In this document: positions 24,711 through 36,600 of the stretch, piece after piece
Layout: every line of letters starts with the position of its first letter
How positions within the stretch are numbered: the stretch's first letter is position 1
Source: Bradysia coprophila
Lineage: Eukaryota; Arthropoda; Insecta; Diptera; Sciaridae
Length of the DNA: 64,000 bases
NCBI RefSeq assembly: GCF_014529535.1
Contig: NW_023503592.1
Location: 1,549,248-1,613,247 of the forward strand
Reading direction: 5' to 3'
Program-made: the position numbers and the translations under genes
The notes under the pieces: generated by a model
Told to the model about the DNA's origin: nothing
Database searches by the model: none
The model's input: only the letters and a program-made list of their open reading frames with translations

Positions 24711-25105
24711 TAGAGGTGTGCGCCGGTCGGTTTTTCTTCTATCGGCGTAACCGTCGGTGTTGGGTCTAAATGACACCCTAGACCATTGCACTCTTCAGAA
24801 GACTTTTAAGTAATAAACTAAAGAATCAATTTTTTTAGTTTGGAGAAATCGGCGCGAGGCAAATTACAAAGTTATAGAGTTTACGCCGATAATTTTTTGA
24901 CTTTTTGAAGAAACTCTCGAAAATTGTCGGCGTATCCGTTATAACTTTTAACTTTACCTCGCGCCGATTTCTACAAACTAAAAAAAATGATTCTTTAGTT
25001 TATTACTTAAAAGTCTTCTGAAGAGTGCAATGGTCTAGGGTGTCATTTAGACCCAACGCCGACGGTTACGCCGATAGAAGAAAAACCACCCGGTGCACAC
25101 CTCTA
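24711..25105. mobile_element. hAT-like MITE with 8-bp target duplication
   Basis: GCAAGGAT occurs on both sides (24703-24710 and 25106-25113). The ends are TAGAGGTGTGCGCCGG and the inverse of TAGAGGTGTGCACCGG. The inverted arms extend about 145 bp, so the element can fold almost completely on itself. It is 395 bp long. A relative with the same terminus is at 37527. Confidence 0.93.
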
Positions 25106-25252
25106 GCAAGGATATTGTCCTTTCAATATAATATTTTTGTTGTTTTTACCATAAAATTTTTTGCTTGATTTTTGTACACAAAATTTTTGTCTGTTGTTTG
25201 GAAAGAAAAATAAATTTTATGTTTAAATTTTGGATGTTTTAGATATAGTAAT

Positions 25253-26330
25253 TCAGCAACGGCTCAGCCACGGCGCGCCGCCCTCAGCCAGCTGCTGAAC
25301 CCTATATTTCTTTAAGTGCCAGCCGCCGATCGAAGAGATACAAAAGCTGAATAAAGTGATCCCTGGAAAAAGTATACCGTCGACAGATAATTTTTCTCTA
25401 TTGGGTGCTCCATTACACTTAGTTGGTATCCCATTAGCGATCAATGAAAAATTAAAAAAGATATCTCCTCTAATTTCTAGACTAAAAGGCTTAAACTCGC
25501 ACCAAGCGTTATTCCTTTTAAAGAACTGTCTTGCTATTCCAAGAATGATGCATCTTTTGAGATCTACGCCATGTTGGCTTTTCAAAGAAAATTTGGATAT
25601 GTTTGACAACATGATTAAATTTTCAGCCGAAATTATAACGAATGTCAGTTTTGATGAGCGAACATGGTTGCAATGGAAAGGTGGTCTTCGATTAATATCA
25701 ACGGCGGATATAGCTTCATCCGAGACATCATTTTTTAAACGAAACACTTAGAAGAGGTGTAGTTTCTGCAGGAGTTCCAGCAATTTTGGAACCACCTGGA
25801 GTCGTGCGTGAAGATGGAAAACATCCCGATGGATTCACCTTGATACCATGGTCTGCTGGAAAATGTTTACTATGGGACACAGTTGCAAAATCGTATTTGA
25901 TGAACAGTTCAAGACATGTTGGTTGGGTGGCAAAAACGGCAGAGGATAAAAAGATCACACTATGTAATTCTTTAATTGGCCAATACCTCTTTGTTCCTTT
26001 AGGTTTTGAAACGCTTGATCCATGGGGTCCTCATGCAAAGCAATTTGTTTCCGAATTAGGCAAGAGAATCTCGAATGTCACCAACGAGAAGAGTGGGTGT
26101 TAGGGAATCTCGCGCCGCGTCATTCACAATAACTTACAAAGTGACATCTTCCTTATACAAAATGTGTCAAAATGTGAATTATTGTGAGTGACGCGGCGCG
26201 AGATTCCTAGCAACCGAAGAGAGCTACGCTTTTCCTTCGGCAGAGACTATCCATAGACATTCAACGTGGAAATTCAGCTTCTGTCCTTGGTACATTGCCT
26301 TCAACCCAAGGGACGAGATTTATTATCTTC
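25253..26330 (+). mobile_element. retroelement fragment: C-terminal reverse-transcriptase region
   Basis: Translations include LKGLNSHQALFLLKNCLAIP, then RPDG-type KHPDGFTLIPWSAGKCLLWD, FVPLGFETLDPWGP and, past a MITE, IDIQRGNSASVLGT. This order is typical of the C-terminal part of reverse transcriptase-bearing elements annotated in invertebrates. The PD...WD pattern suggests a nuclease-like fold (inference). I cannot assign the clade. The element is incomplete and broken, with a hairpin MITE (26101-26209) inserted in it. Confidence 0.6.
26101..26209. mobile_element. short hairpin MITE
   Basis: TAGGGAATCTCGCGCCGCGT at the left is inverted at the right end (ACGCGGCGCGAGATTCCTA), with about 31-bp arms in a 109-bp element. 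It interrupts the retroelement fragment. Confidence 0.85.
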
Positions 26331-26513
26331 TTTCGAATGAGAATAAAAAACAATAGTTAATGTTTTCCCCTGATTCTCCTGAATCAGGCCAGTTTCCATG
26401 GTTCTGGATAAATAGAGTAGGGTAATTTTTGTTAAGAATAGAAGCCACTCCATGGGTGGAATTTGTGTCATGTACAGGTACAAATTTAGGATTAAATAAA
26501 TAAATTATTATTA

Positions 26514-26951
26514 GGTGTGTGCAAGACCATTTTTAAGATACCGGCATTTCCTAACATTTTGTAAAAGAAAATGTTGGTATACCGGCACATTTGTTGCATT
26601 TGATGTGAGATACCGGTATATACTAACATTTTCCTTTTACTAAATGCATCGAATGTGCCGGTATTCCAGTACCGGACTGGCTCAAAAAAGCCCATCGGGG
26701 CCTCATGCAACTCAATTTAAAAAGGCCCACAAATTAAAAATTCTCATACAAAAATCCAAAAGGCCCATCGGGAATCCCCCGAATTCACCGTATGGCCAGC
26801 CCGGGCCTGCATTCCAACATTTCCTTTTTACAAAATGTTAGAAGATTCCGGTATCTCACATCAAATGCAACAAATGGCCGGTATCCCCATATTTTCCTTT
26901 TACAAAATGTTAGAAGATTCCGGTATCTTAAAAGTGGTCTTGCACACACCT
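26514..26951. mobile_element. inverted-repeat element, hAT-like ends, with nested insert
   Basis: AGGTGTGTGCAAGACC at 26514 is inverted at 26936-26951. Several copies of ATACCGG and of ACATTTTCCTTTTACAAAATGTTAG lie inside as subterminal repeats. About 26665-26815 is a further insert with hAT-type ends: CAGTACCGGACTGGC on the left, and the inverse of CAGGCCCGGGCTGGC on the right. I see no clean target duplication. Confidence 0.7.
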
Positions 26952-26959
26952 TGTAATAG

Positions 26960-28115
26960 CTCGCACGCACTTTTCTGCTTCCCAATAAAACATAAACATT
27001 AAAAAAATGAACCTTGTACTTGTGCGAGATTCACCCCAAACAATTTCGCACGGTGCGAGATTCACCTCTGAGGTGAGTCTCGCACAACCGCCTTTTGTAT
27101 GGCCCTACCACCATTTGAACGAGTGTGAACTTTGCGGCCAGTGCGAAGCGAGGTAGTATACATCGTATACAGCCTTGAGTTTGGATCTGTGTGCAACTGT
27201 GGATTTGCATTACCTTCAATGTTTGCATACTTTAGTTTATTCAAGTGGTAGGCAAGAAATATGCCATCTTTTCAGCGCTTTTTATTAGACTCATATATTT
27301 ATTGACATAACATCACTTGCTGAACCTTCAACTCATAGCTATCATTGTTTTTTCAGAAAATTAAATTAAATTTTGTAACGTCACACACATTCAAATATTT
27401 ACGCGCTACCAAGAAAAGAATTTCATAAGTTTTTCTATTCGAAATGAAAGAAAAATAGAAACATTTCCAAACGGATGCAAAAAATACATTCGCATTCGTA
27501 ATGACCAATTAGATGAACCTTTAGTGAACCAGGACTAAACGGTCTTGTGTAAAAACTCGATTTTGGTAACTGCGGGAAATACCAAAATTTCTTAGATATT
27601 GGCTATAGTGAAAATCGTCCAGCTAATCAGAAGTGTTATTTTTTTGTAAATAAAATGTCAACGGAAGATCAAATTCTACTTATCTTAATGGCGTTATTTA
27701 ATTTTAAACGGGTAGAGTGCGCAAAAGAAGTCCATTTGGTTCATGGTTATAAATTGATGTGTGTCAGAGTGTCGATCAGTGATCAACTTGAATTCGTCTT
27801 GTGCAGAAAGTGGGTTTTTTTTTGGCAACTGCTTAACTCGCACTTCAAATCGTAAGTTCTGTATTGAATATAATATGTGCTTCCATTAACATTCACTCGG
27901 TAGTATCACTGATTTGAACTAACCTTGCTGTTTTGGTGACCGTTAAATTAAAATCTGTTGAAAATACTGTACTAAGATCAAATCAAGTAACAGATTCGAT
28001 TACTGTTGATATAACTGATCCTTACGATTTATCTGTCTGGCAAAGGTTAACAGTCATTATTTTCTAGTTCTATTTAACGTCATATTATATATTTCTCACT
28101 TAAAGATAGTATGTT
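26960..28115. other. intergenic, nothing recognised
   Basis: AT-rich. The frame at 27655-27855 starts with a plausible ATG (MSTEDQILLILMALFNF) but has no family, splice context or conserved motif I can name. Confidence 0.4.
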
Positions 28116-28380
28116 ACATTGGGTGCTGCAGAGATAGTTCATTACATGAGGGATCAATTTGTGATACGAGCGGAGCTCACAAGTGTATGCTTCAGCGCCA
28201 AGGTTTGAAAACTGTTATTTTGACAAGGGTAGATGTTGCATATCCGAGCCGAAGGCGAGGTATGCAACTACCCAAGTCAAAATAACAGTTTTCAAACCGA
28301 GGCGCTTAAAACACACGCGTGAGTTCGAAAGTTCACAAATTTATTCCAAATGTAATGAACTACCAAGCAGCACCCAATGT
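28116..28380. mobile_element. MITE, about 265 bp
   Basis: ACATTGGGTGCTG with TAGTTCATTACAT at the left is inverted at 28348-28380. The inner arms GTTTGAAAACTGTTATTTTG and their inverse also pair. It is noncoding. Confidence 0.8.
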
Positions 28381-28394
28381 ATATAGTTATAATA

Positions 28395-29224
28395 TGCATG
28401 CCCCTCCGGAAAATAACATTACATGTATGTATGCTCCCCGAGGAACAACTACGAAAAAAAATTAGGCAAATACTTTTCCTTCTCACAAAAAAAATTTAAA
28501 AAACAAACAATCTGTTGTTGCATTGAAACGTTACATACAGGAATCTAGCTCACTGGCGAAAATGGCTCGCACTCGCACACCACTACACCGTAATTTGCAT
28601 AAAAAACTTTTCGATGGTTTTAAACAAAAGAATTCTTTTGTTAAAAAACATCGAAAAGTCTTTCTTACAAATCAGTTGTCACAACGTGCTTTAACAATAT
28701 TGTAAGAATAACACTTTTGATTTGATTTTCATACTGAGTTGTTTTGCGAAGATGCTACATGCAAATTTTGTGTTTTGTGTAGCTTTTGTTAATTCTGTTG
28801 ATATTAAAATAAATTTTGCAGTGAAGTGAAGAGACCTAATTACGTAAGCAATGAAATGTGTAGTGTTCTAGAAAATAAGTGAAAAACTCGCAATTTGAAT
28901 TGTTTGGCCATTAGTGTTCGTTGACGACATTAAAACAATTTCTAAAACAAATATGGCCGACATATTCAATTCTACGTTTTTAAAAATTGATTTTTTTTGA
29001 AAAATAAAGTGCATTAAATTCAAGCCACGAAAGCAACAAAAACCGCTTTTATTTCAGTGTTTGAGAATTACAATTATGTATGTAAGATGTATGTAATGAA
29101 CTATTACCTCTCTAGGGGGGTAATAAACTTTCCCGATCGGACACAAAATGTGTCCATAGGAAATAAACGATTTTCGAGGGGGGCATACATACATGTAATG
29201 TTAATTTTCCGGAGGGGACATGCA
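28395..29224. mobile_element. element with about 45-bp inverted ends
   Basis: TGCATGCCCCTCCGGAAAAT at 28395 is inverted at 29178-29224 (GGGCATACATACATGTAATG ... GGAGGGGACATGCA). The interior has a small frame (28523-28705) with no recognised domain. It is probably a nonautonomous DNA element. Confidence 0.7.
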
Positions 29225-29272
29225 TTAAACGCATTTTACTTCACCGAAAATCTCAAGAAAAAGAAGGCATTA

Positions 29273-31756
29273 CAAATGGCAATGGATCGTACGAAATGGA
29301 AAGAAGTTGGAGAGGCCTACATCCAGCAGTGGATAGAAACAGGCTGAAAAAGAAGAAGAAGAATTGCCATTTGCTGCCAGTTTGTACCTGTAATATTCTT
29401 AATTCCGTTTATCCATCTCTCTGGTGGTCTACCTATAGCTCGTCTTTTATATGGTTGCCAGTTCATGATCTTTTTGGTCCAGCGTTCGTCTGTACTTCTT
29501 GCAATATGTCCCGCCCAGCTCCATTTCAGAGATGCTGTTCTTTCAATGACATCAACGACCCTGGTTTGTTGTCGAATCCATTGATTCGTCATTTTGTCTC
29601 TGAGTGTTATTCCAAGCATACTCCGTTCCATGGCTCTTTGTGTCACTCTCAATTTATCTTTGGATGCTTTCGTTAAAGTCAACGTTTCCGCTCCATAAAT
29701 GAGCACTGGAAGGACACAAGTGTCGAAAACTTTGCGTTTCAGACTATTATTCATTTTGCTTTTGAAAATGAGTCTGAGTTTTCCGAACGCTGCCCATGCA
29801 ACCAATCCTACGTCTTATTTCTGCAGTCTGGTTGTCCAGACCTAACTTCAGTTTATGTCCTAGATATACGTAGCTGTCTACTCGTTCAATGACAGTGTCA
29901 CCAATTTTGATTTCTCTATCGTCCCCGATGTTGGTCATTACCTTTGTTTTCGATAAGTTCATCTTGAGGCCAACTTTGCTTGCCTCTTCACTTAACTGTT
30001 GTAGCATAAGCTGAGCCTGACCTAGATTCGCTGCTATCGGTACAATGTCATCAGCGAAGCGGAGATTGCTAAGGTACTCTCCATTTATCTTTATTCCCAT
30101 TTTACCAGGGACTAAAATAAGGATTTCTGTGCAGGTGGGAAACTTTTCGAAGGGGTGCCTAAACACAAAATCTTGGGCGCCAAAGTAACAATTTTTTATC
30201 CAAAAATAATATCATGCGTTCAGGACGTTGACGTAAATATATTTTACGATTTACGAATAAATTATTCCTCTGACCGTAAGTCTAGGGTCTTTCATCCAAA
30301 AAATCATTCAAAATGTAAAGTCTAGTCAAGTTGCCGATCATACCTAATAATAATCTGCAATTTTCTGAAATTTAATTTTTCGGTCATGTTAGGGGTGTAT
30401 TTTTACCTGTGGAAAATGCGTCCACAATATGACCTAAAAATCAAATTCCAGAAAATTGCAGATAATTATCGGTTTACTGGACTAAAAGGTGTTTTTGGTA
30501 GAATATCAGCCCCAAAAATCACAATAGTGGTGAGTTTTTGGGTTTGAGGGTGAGTTTTGTCTATAATTTATATATCTCAATGGATGTAACTGAAAAAAGT
30601 CTCAAGTAACGTCTGTAACATCTGTGTTTTTGCAGAATTTTTGGACCCCTACTTAGAGGTAAAAATATTTATTCAAATATTCTTAAGCCATTTTAAAAAA
30701 TCTGAGTAAATTACATGATGTAGGCACATTCCATGAAGACAAATCAAGTGACCGAAAACGGTTGTAGCACTTTTGTCTAGCATATGGAAAAAAATCATTG
30801 AATTTTTTCATCGTTAAATTAGGGGTCCAAAAAATCTGAAAAAATCTCGAATGTTTACCCTCCATACAGACATTTTTTGAGAATTTCTACCGATTTCGTT
30901 TACACAAATAAATGAGAAACAAAATTCAAATTTTTGTTAATAACTCCATTTTGGAGTTTCATACGCCACTCCACTGAAAGTAGTTCAAGCCACTCCACTG
31001 AAAGTAGTTCTAGACCAAGACCTTCCGAATGATTTAGTTCCTTTAGTTCCTTTAGTGTAACTTTTTACATGCCAGCCCTAATTTCTTTCCATTTTTTTAG
31101 TTCTTAGGAAAGTGAAAGCTACAAATGTGAAATACTTTGATTCTGTATCTGTATCTCCATGTAAATGATAATAAAAGATTAAAAAAAACTGATATCGACA
31201 ATGCAATTATCATTTTCCAACTAGGTTCAATGCGCCGCAGGCAAAATTTATATTAAAATTACATTCATTTGACTATTTCAAGTCAGATAATTGGAATTTT
31301 TTCTTGTGGGCAGATCTGGATTCGCAGGTGGGAATTAGATGGGCGCAGATGGGAAAATTACCACCTGCGATGTTCCTTAGTTTAGTCACTGCATTTTACT
31401 CCAGTTTAACTTCCTAAAAACACTCTGCAGAATCGCCGTGAATAATTTCGGTGAAATGGCGTCACCCTGCCTTACTCCTCGGCCGATTCTGAATTTCTCC
31501 GTGCTCTTATGAAGCTTTATACATGAAGTAGCATTTTTGTACACATATCGAATTGTGTTGGAGTACCTTGAGTCTACTCTACATTCGTCTAATGCGTCCA
31601 ATATCGACCATGTTTCCACTGAATCGAAAGCTTTTTCGAAGTCTATGAATAGCAAGACTATGTCGATGTTGTATTCACGACACTTCTCAATAAGCGTTCT
31701 CATCACCTGCAAATGGTCGTTTGTGCTAAAACCAGATCTGAAAGCAGCTTGTTCAA
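29273..31756 (-). mobile_element. RTE-type LINE, 5'-truncated, rearranged and split by a hAT-like element
   Basis: The minus-strand copy covers the reverse transcriptase and C-terminal region at 29364-30105 and 31392-31756. The two parts are continuous in the reference copy (57160-58250). The 1286-bp interruption is the insertion at 30106-31391. The last 90 bp of the LINE, with its AAG tail, lie in the opposite orientation at 29273-29363. The terminal segment therefore appears flipped, apparently through the short inverted match CAAATGGCAA/TTGCCATTTG. Several frame changes against the intact copy mark it as dead. Confidence 0.88.
30106..31391. mobile_element. hAT-like nonautonomous element, 1286 bp
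   Basis: The 8-bp target duplication CATTTTAC lies at 30098-30105 and 31392-31399, inside LINE sequence. The terminal inverted repeats are CAGGGACTAAAATAAGGA and the inverse of CAGTGACTAAACTAAGGA. Subterminal GCAGGTGG motifs occur near both ends. No transposase is recognised in the AT-rich interior. Confidence 0.93.
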
Positions 31757-31943
31757 GAAGGCTTTGCAATTCACAAATAAAGAGAGCACAGTAGCACAGT
31801 ACATAAGCGACTTCTTCTCGAACCATTTACCATTTCTCGAACATAAAACACCCTTTACAGTTCTTGTAGTGTAAATAACTATTATTATGATTTTAGTAAA
31901 AAATTTGGAGGAAAACGAGCCGTAAGAACAGTCGTACCGATAC

Positions 31944-34453
31944 TGTACAATATTGGGCTTTGCCGCTCTTATTTGAATTTCGTTGTTTATTGAAATCAAG
32001 TGTTAATGTTAACGTAATGCGTCATCTGTTAGCAATTGTTTGCATTATCTGTATGCTAGTTTTGTATAATGATGAGAAGATAGATTATTCTGTGTGAATC
32101 GTTGTTATACAAAACTAGCATACAGATAATGCAAACAATTGCTAACAGATGACGCATTACGTTAACATTAACACTTGATTTCAATAAACAACGAAATTCA
32201 AATAAGAGCGGCAAAGCCCAATTATGTACAGTATCGGTACGACTGTTCTGACGGCTCGTTTTCCTCCAAATTTTTTACTAAAATCATAATAATAGTTATT
32301 TACACTACAAGAACTCTTGCAACGATTCACACAGAATAATCTATCTTCTCATCATTATACAAAACTAGCATACAGATAATGCAAACAATTGCTAACAGAT
32401 GACGCATTACGTTAACATTAACACTTGATTTCAATAAACAACGAAATTCAAATAAGAGCGGCAAAGCCCAATATTGTACATTGCCACCCTTGAAATATTT
32501 AAATATTTCAACCAATGAATATAGCAAAGTCACGAAAAGTTTACTGGGATTAATTCGATAACATCGAAACAAGTTGTCGATGATGCGATGTCGATGTAAA
32601 TTAATCAGCTGATTTGTCTGATGAGTGATGACATTGCAATTCCGATTTAAATTTGATTTGATCGTGATGTAAAGTTGATCTCTTTTCATTATTTTTTAGA
32701 AATCATCTGCTGCATAAGTTGTGTATTTCGATAAATTTGCGTGTTTAAATGTTGTTGATTTGATCGAAGTTCGCTAAACGACCGGATAGTAGAATATTAT
32801 TAGTTGACGTGAAGAAATGTGTGATGATTGCCATTGCAAGCGCGACAACCTTCATGTTGAGTGCATTCGGCATTGTGTTTTCTCAAACATCTTTCGCAGA
32901 GCTTAGCATCGCTCACCATTTGTACACGAGTAGACTGTGAGGATTTTCGAAACGTCTCACACGAGAAAATTGAATGATCTTCTTTACAAATCGGACACGC
33001 TGGCAACGATGAGCTTTTTGTATTGCGATCGCTTGTTGGATGCATCTGTTGAATTGACGAAGACCCCATTGAAAACTTAAACTTCCGTTGGCAAAGTAAA
33101 GCATGAAATCGAGTGTTGAGGAAGTCCAGAAATTGCTTGATAGTCGGTTTAATTTTTGGCTGTAAATTTTGTTCCCATAAATGTCTCGTATCAACATCCA
33201 GTTTTTGAACGAGCAACAACAACAACAGTGGGTCCCATGTACTCGTATCGACATTCAAATATTCAAGAGCCCTCATATTTTCGACCGTAACATCCATTAG
33301 CTCCTTTATAGATTCGCCAGTTTCGGATAAAAGATTAGGCTGTGATAATATATTAATGATGTGCGTGTCGACCAAAATAATTTCGTTGTGAAAACGGTCG
33401 GTTAATGCATCGTATGCTGGCTTATATGATTCTTCCGTTATATCAAATTGTGTGATTAACCGTTCAGCTTCTCCAGTTAAACTTGATTTGAGGTAGTGCA
33501 TCTTCTGCAATTTGTTTAATTCTTTGTTGTTATGAATAAGTGAATCAAACATATTCTTGAACGAGATCCATTTATTGTAGTCTCCAGAAAACCGTTGAAT
33601 TTCGATCGCTTTGAGTTTGATATTTGACGAATTGGTTGGATGGATGATCAAATTCTCCGGTAGTTGCAATGGTTGTATCTTAGTTTCGGGTTTTTCCAAC
33701 TGTTCAATTGTAATACAGATTTGGACAGTGACCTTGTCGAACATGATGAACGCTCGTTCATAATCTTTCAGTATTGATTGACGACTAGTATTGAAATCCG
33801 GCCCGTTCGTTATTTCATCATCTGCTGTTATATTTTCGTTGATATAATCGTTGGTGGAATCAATTTTAGACCACATTTTCTCGATTATTTTAACTTTGGC
33901 TTCCAAATATCCTTTCGTTGGCGTATCGACTTGCATTACGGACTCACAATAAGTTAAAAATTGAGCAATGTTGGTTCGTTGAACTTTGATTTTTCCTTCC
34001 ATTGTAACTACGTTATGTATGTACTTTGGCGCGCTTGATACACTTTGCACTTTGGGTTAATGAACTCTTAAATTTTACCGTTCGATTTGTGTGATTTATT
34101 CTCTTTATTTTAGTTAGTGGACTGTATTTAGGTTTTAGTTTAATTCGCTGGCTATCACTTTTGGCCTCGAAGGACCATGTTGAAAATCCTATGTTTTCCG
34201 ATTTTATTCAATTTATTTATTTCAATTTATTTAACAATTGGTTGGTTGGTTTAGATAGGTTGGTTGGTTTGTTGGATAGTTGTTGCTTCTTGCAACGATT
34301 CACACAGAATAATCTATCTTCTCATCATTATACAAAACTAGCATACAGATAATGCAAACAATTGCTAACAGATGACGCATTACGTTAACATTAACACTTG
34401 ATTTCAATAAACAACGAAATTCAAATAAGAGCGGCAAAGCCCAATATTGTACA
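31944..34453 (-). mobile_element. BEL/Pao-like LTR element, incomplete, with extra LTR copies
   Basis: Two 163-bp direct repeats (32318-32480 and 34291-34453) look identical and begin TGTACA on the minus strand. They flank a gag-like region. Two more LTR-derived copies lie head-to-head at 31944-32225, within a larger palindrome whose arms run about 31857-32100 and 32104-32316. GATAC sits just outside both outer edges (31939-31943 and 34454-34458), which fits a 5-bp target duplication. Only a gag-like part is recognised and no pol. The element is therefore incomplete, and the matching LTRs suggest a recent insertion. Confidence 0.8.
32800..34050 (-). CDS. gag-like protein of the BEL/Pao-type element
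   Basis: A frame of about 416 aa. The central region (IQRFSGDYNKWISFKNMFDS, then LTGEAERLI) matches the DUF1759-type capsid region of BEL/Pao gag. The C-terminal part has cysteine/histidine motifs (CPICKEDHSIFSC and CERCLRKHNAECTQHEGC) of the zinc-knuckle type. It belongs to the flanking LTR element. It is treated as a fossil part and no host role is implied. Confidence 0.85.
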   Translation of the reverse strand: MQSVSSAPKYIHNVVTMEGKIKVQRTNIAQFLTYCESVMQVDTPTKGYLEAKVKIIEKMWSKIDSTNDYINENITADDEITNGPDFNTSRQSILKDYERAFIMFDKVTVQICITIEQLEKPETKIQPLQLPENLIIHPTNSSNIKLKAIEIQRFSGDYNKWISFKNMFDSLIHNNKELNKLQKMHYLKSSLTGEAERLITQFDITEESYKPAYDALTDRFHNEIILVDTHIINILSQPNLLSETGESIKELMDVTVENMRALEYLNVDTSTWDPLLLLLLVQKLDVDTRHLWEQNLQPKIKPTIKQFLDFLNTRFHALLCQRKFKFSMGSSSIQQMHPTSDRNTKSSSLPACPICKEDHSIFSCETFRKSSQSTRVQMVSDAKLCERCLRKHNAECTQHEGCRACNGNHHTFLHVN

Positions 34454-34458
34454 GATAC

Positions 34459-36090
34459 CGAACCCGTAAATTTATTGCATAGGTGACACTAGTGCGTCTG
34501 TCGCCCTAATTTGACCGTAAGCCTATTGCGCCCTTAAACGCAGTTAAAGTGAAATTGTTGTGAACATAAATACACATAGGGTCTAGTAGCAGGCTCAGTC
34601 CAAGGATCAAAATTTAAAATTTTGTCAACAACATTCCTGCCTTCTCACCTTGGGTCACCTCAATGCACCAGAGTTCTCCTTGGTGCACCACGGTTCACCT
34701 CGGTGTACCACGGACCACGGCGCTGCGCCACAGGCTACTGCGTTGCACCACGGGTCACCTCGGCGACCACATGTCATCTCGGTGCACCACGTGTCGACTC
34801 GGTGAACCACTCGTCATATCGGTGCACCAAAATTCACCTCAGCCTCCGATGGTGTGAGGGCCCAATCTCTGATAGGCTTTGTGCTTTATCAAAAGCGACT
34901 GCCGTGGGGGATCTTTTCAAAAGAAACCTTTAAACACTTTAAACAATCAGGAAGGAAGGCCAACGTTTATAACGTTTGGCAATAAAGAGTCAGTCGACAT
35001 ATAACTCTCTTTCACTAAACACCTTGCATGGCGCAGCCTGTATTAAAAAAGAACCTGGACAGTAAGAATATTGATCATTCATAAGCAAGCCAATTATGAA
35101 ACAGAAAATATCGAGTAAATTAGCTCAAAAGTGTGTCGATCACAGTGAACTAAAAGCAAAGGAGGTCTGAAAGTCGAAAAGGCTGTTGGCAGAAAGAAAA
35201 AAACAAAAAGTGCTAACAAATCCCGTTATCCCCGTAACAAACAGCAGAAAAAAATGAAGTTCGTAAAAAAGATTGACGATCTAAGTTTCAGTGCTAGTTG
35301 GAAAATAAGCTCGCTCCAATATGATTGAGTTGTAGCTCATTCGATTTGAATTCGAATACTGTCACGCCCTTAGCCCAGAGGTGGAGGTGCGGACACACTA
35401 ACTATTTTTTTTAACCAGTTTATCGAGTAACGGGAACAACAATTTTTTGCGTGCGGTGTGATTAACTCTATTTTCACCCCTCAATAGGCCATGAGAAAAT
35501 TACGTTTTGTTGATGATTTTCAAATGTACAAAGTGGATTTTTTCTTTTTACTCACGAAATCGCTGTCATTAACAGTTGAAACAAAAATGCCTGTTATTCA
35601 AACGATTTTATTAAACTAATTCAAACCATAAGTCAGCTGCAAATTCAAAATGTAACACACAATAACCAAATCAAAGGCAGCGTTGTGATTGGTCAACTCG
35701 CTTTTTTCATATGAGAATGCGTTTAAATTGTGAAGCGCACTTATAGCGTGAATCGCGACGCACTCAAACACACACACACACACACAGAAATTCAGCAGCC
35801 CATTGATCCATGCTCATTAGACTCTTGTGGAAACCGCTCGTAGTCTCTAAACCAAAAACCAATTCGACAATTTCGCGTTTCGTCTCTTGGTCGATTGGCC
35901 TATTCTCGAGCACGTTTTTCGTCCAACGTTTCAATTTTTCGCTTTTTCGTAACACTGCTACTGACCAGATCAACGTTCTCGAACGATCTGTTAGCACAGT
36001 TTTGCCCATCCACTTACACAACGGCCATTCGATCATCTAACGCAACATTGTGCCATACCGTCCATTGTCGGATCAATGTTGCCTTCCTCT
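34459..36090. other. intergenic with a minisatellite
   Basis: About 34640-34850 is a 20-bp-scale minisatellite (GTGCACCACGGGTCACCTCG-like units). The rest has no recognised gene. A minus-strand frame at 35764-36036 (KRWTKNVLENRPIDQETKRE) looks protein-like but I cannot assign it. A CA-repeat sits at 35766-35786. Confidence 0.5.
34640..34850. repeat. imperfect 20-bp-scale minisatellite
   Basis: About ten drifting units share GGTGCACCACG and TCACCTCGG. They are GC-rich against an AT-rich background. The plus-strand frames across it are by-products of the repeat. Confidence 0.8.
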
Positions 36091-36104
36091 TCGGATCGCA
36101 ATAA

Positions 36105-36600
36105 ACGGCAGATAGAAAATTGAAAAACGGAGATAAAAAATAGTAAAAGTGGAGATAAACAATAGAAAAATGGAGATAAATAATTAAAAAATGCCGATAA
36201 ATTAACTAAAACTTGAGATTAAATAACAAGGAACGGAGATAAAAAATTAACAAATGGAGATAATTTGATTGAAAACGGAGTTATAGTATCTCCTTTTTTA
36301 AATTTGTTATCTCTGCTTTTATTTTTTTTTATCTCCACTTGGTATCTCCGTTTTTAAATTTTTAATCTCTGATGTTATCTCCTTTTCTGAAATTATTATG
36401 TTCACTTTTTAATTTATTTTATCTCCATTCCATACATTTCTTATCTCCATTTCTAGTTATAATATCTCCAAAACTCATTTTATTATCTCCGAAATTAGAT
36501 TTTATTATCTCCAATTTTCTATGGAATTTATCTCCATTTTGGAGTTTCATATCTCCACATCACACTTTTTTATCTCCACTTATATCTCCTTTTTTATATT
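36105..36600. repeat. mirrored array of GGAGATAA / TTATCTCC motifs
   Basis: From about 36130 to 36280 GGAGATAA recurs every 20-25 bp on the plus strand. From about 36285 to 36600 the complementary TTATCTCC recurs with similar spacing. The array is thus a long imperfect palindrome built of short repeats, with AT-rich spacers. It ends beside the PHD pseudogene. Confidence 0.85.

Noticed and set aside
34622-34933. Plus-strand frame rich in Thr, Cys and Pro
   Set aside because: It is a translation of the GGTGCACCACG minisatellite.
35764-36036. Minus-strand frame KRWTKNVLENRPIDQETKRE as a gene
   Set aside because: It looks protein-like but has no family I can name. It begins in a CA-repeat at its C-terminal end and lacks splice support.
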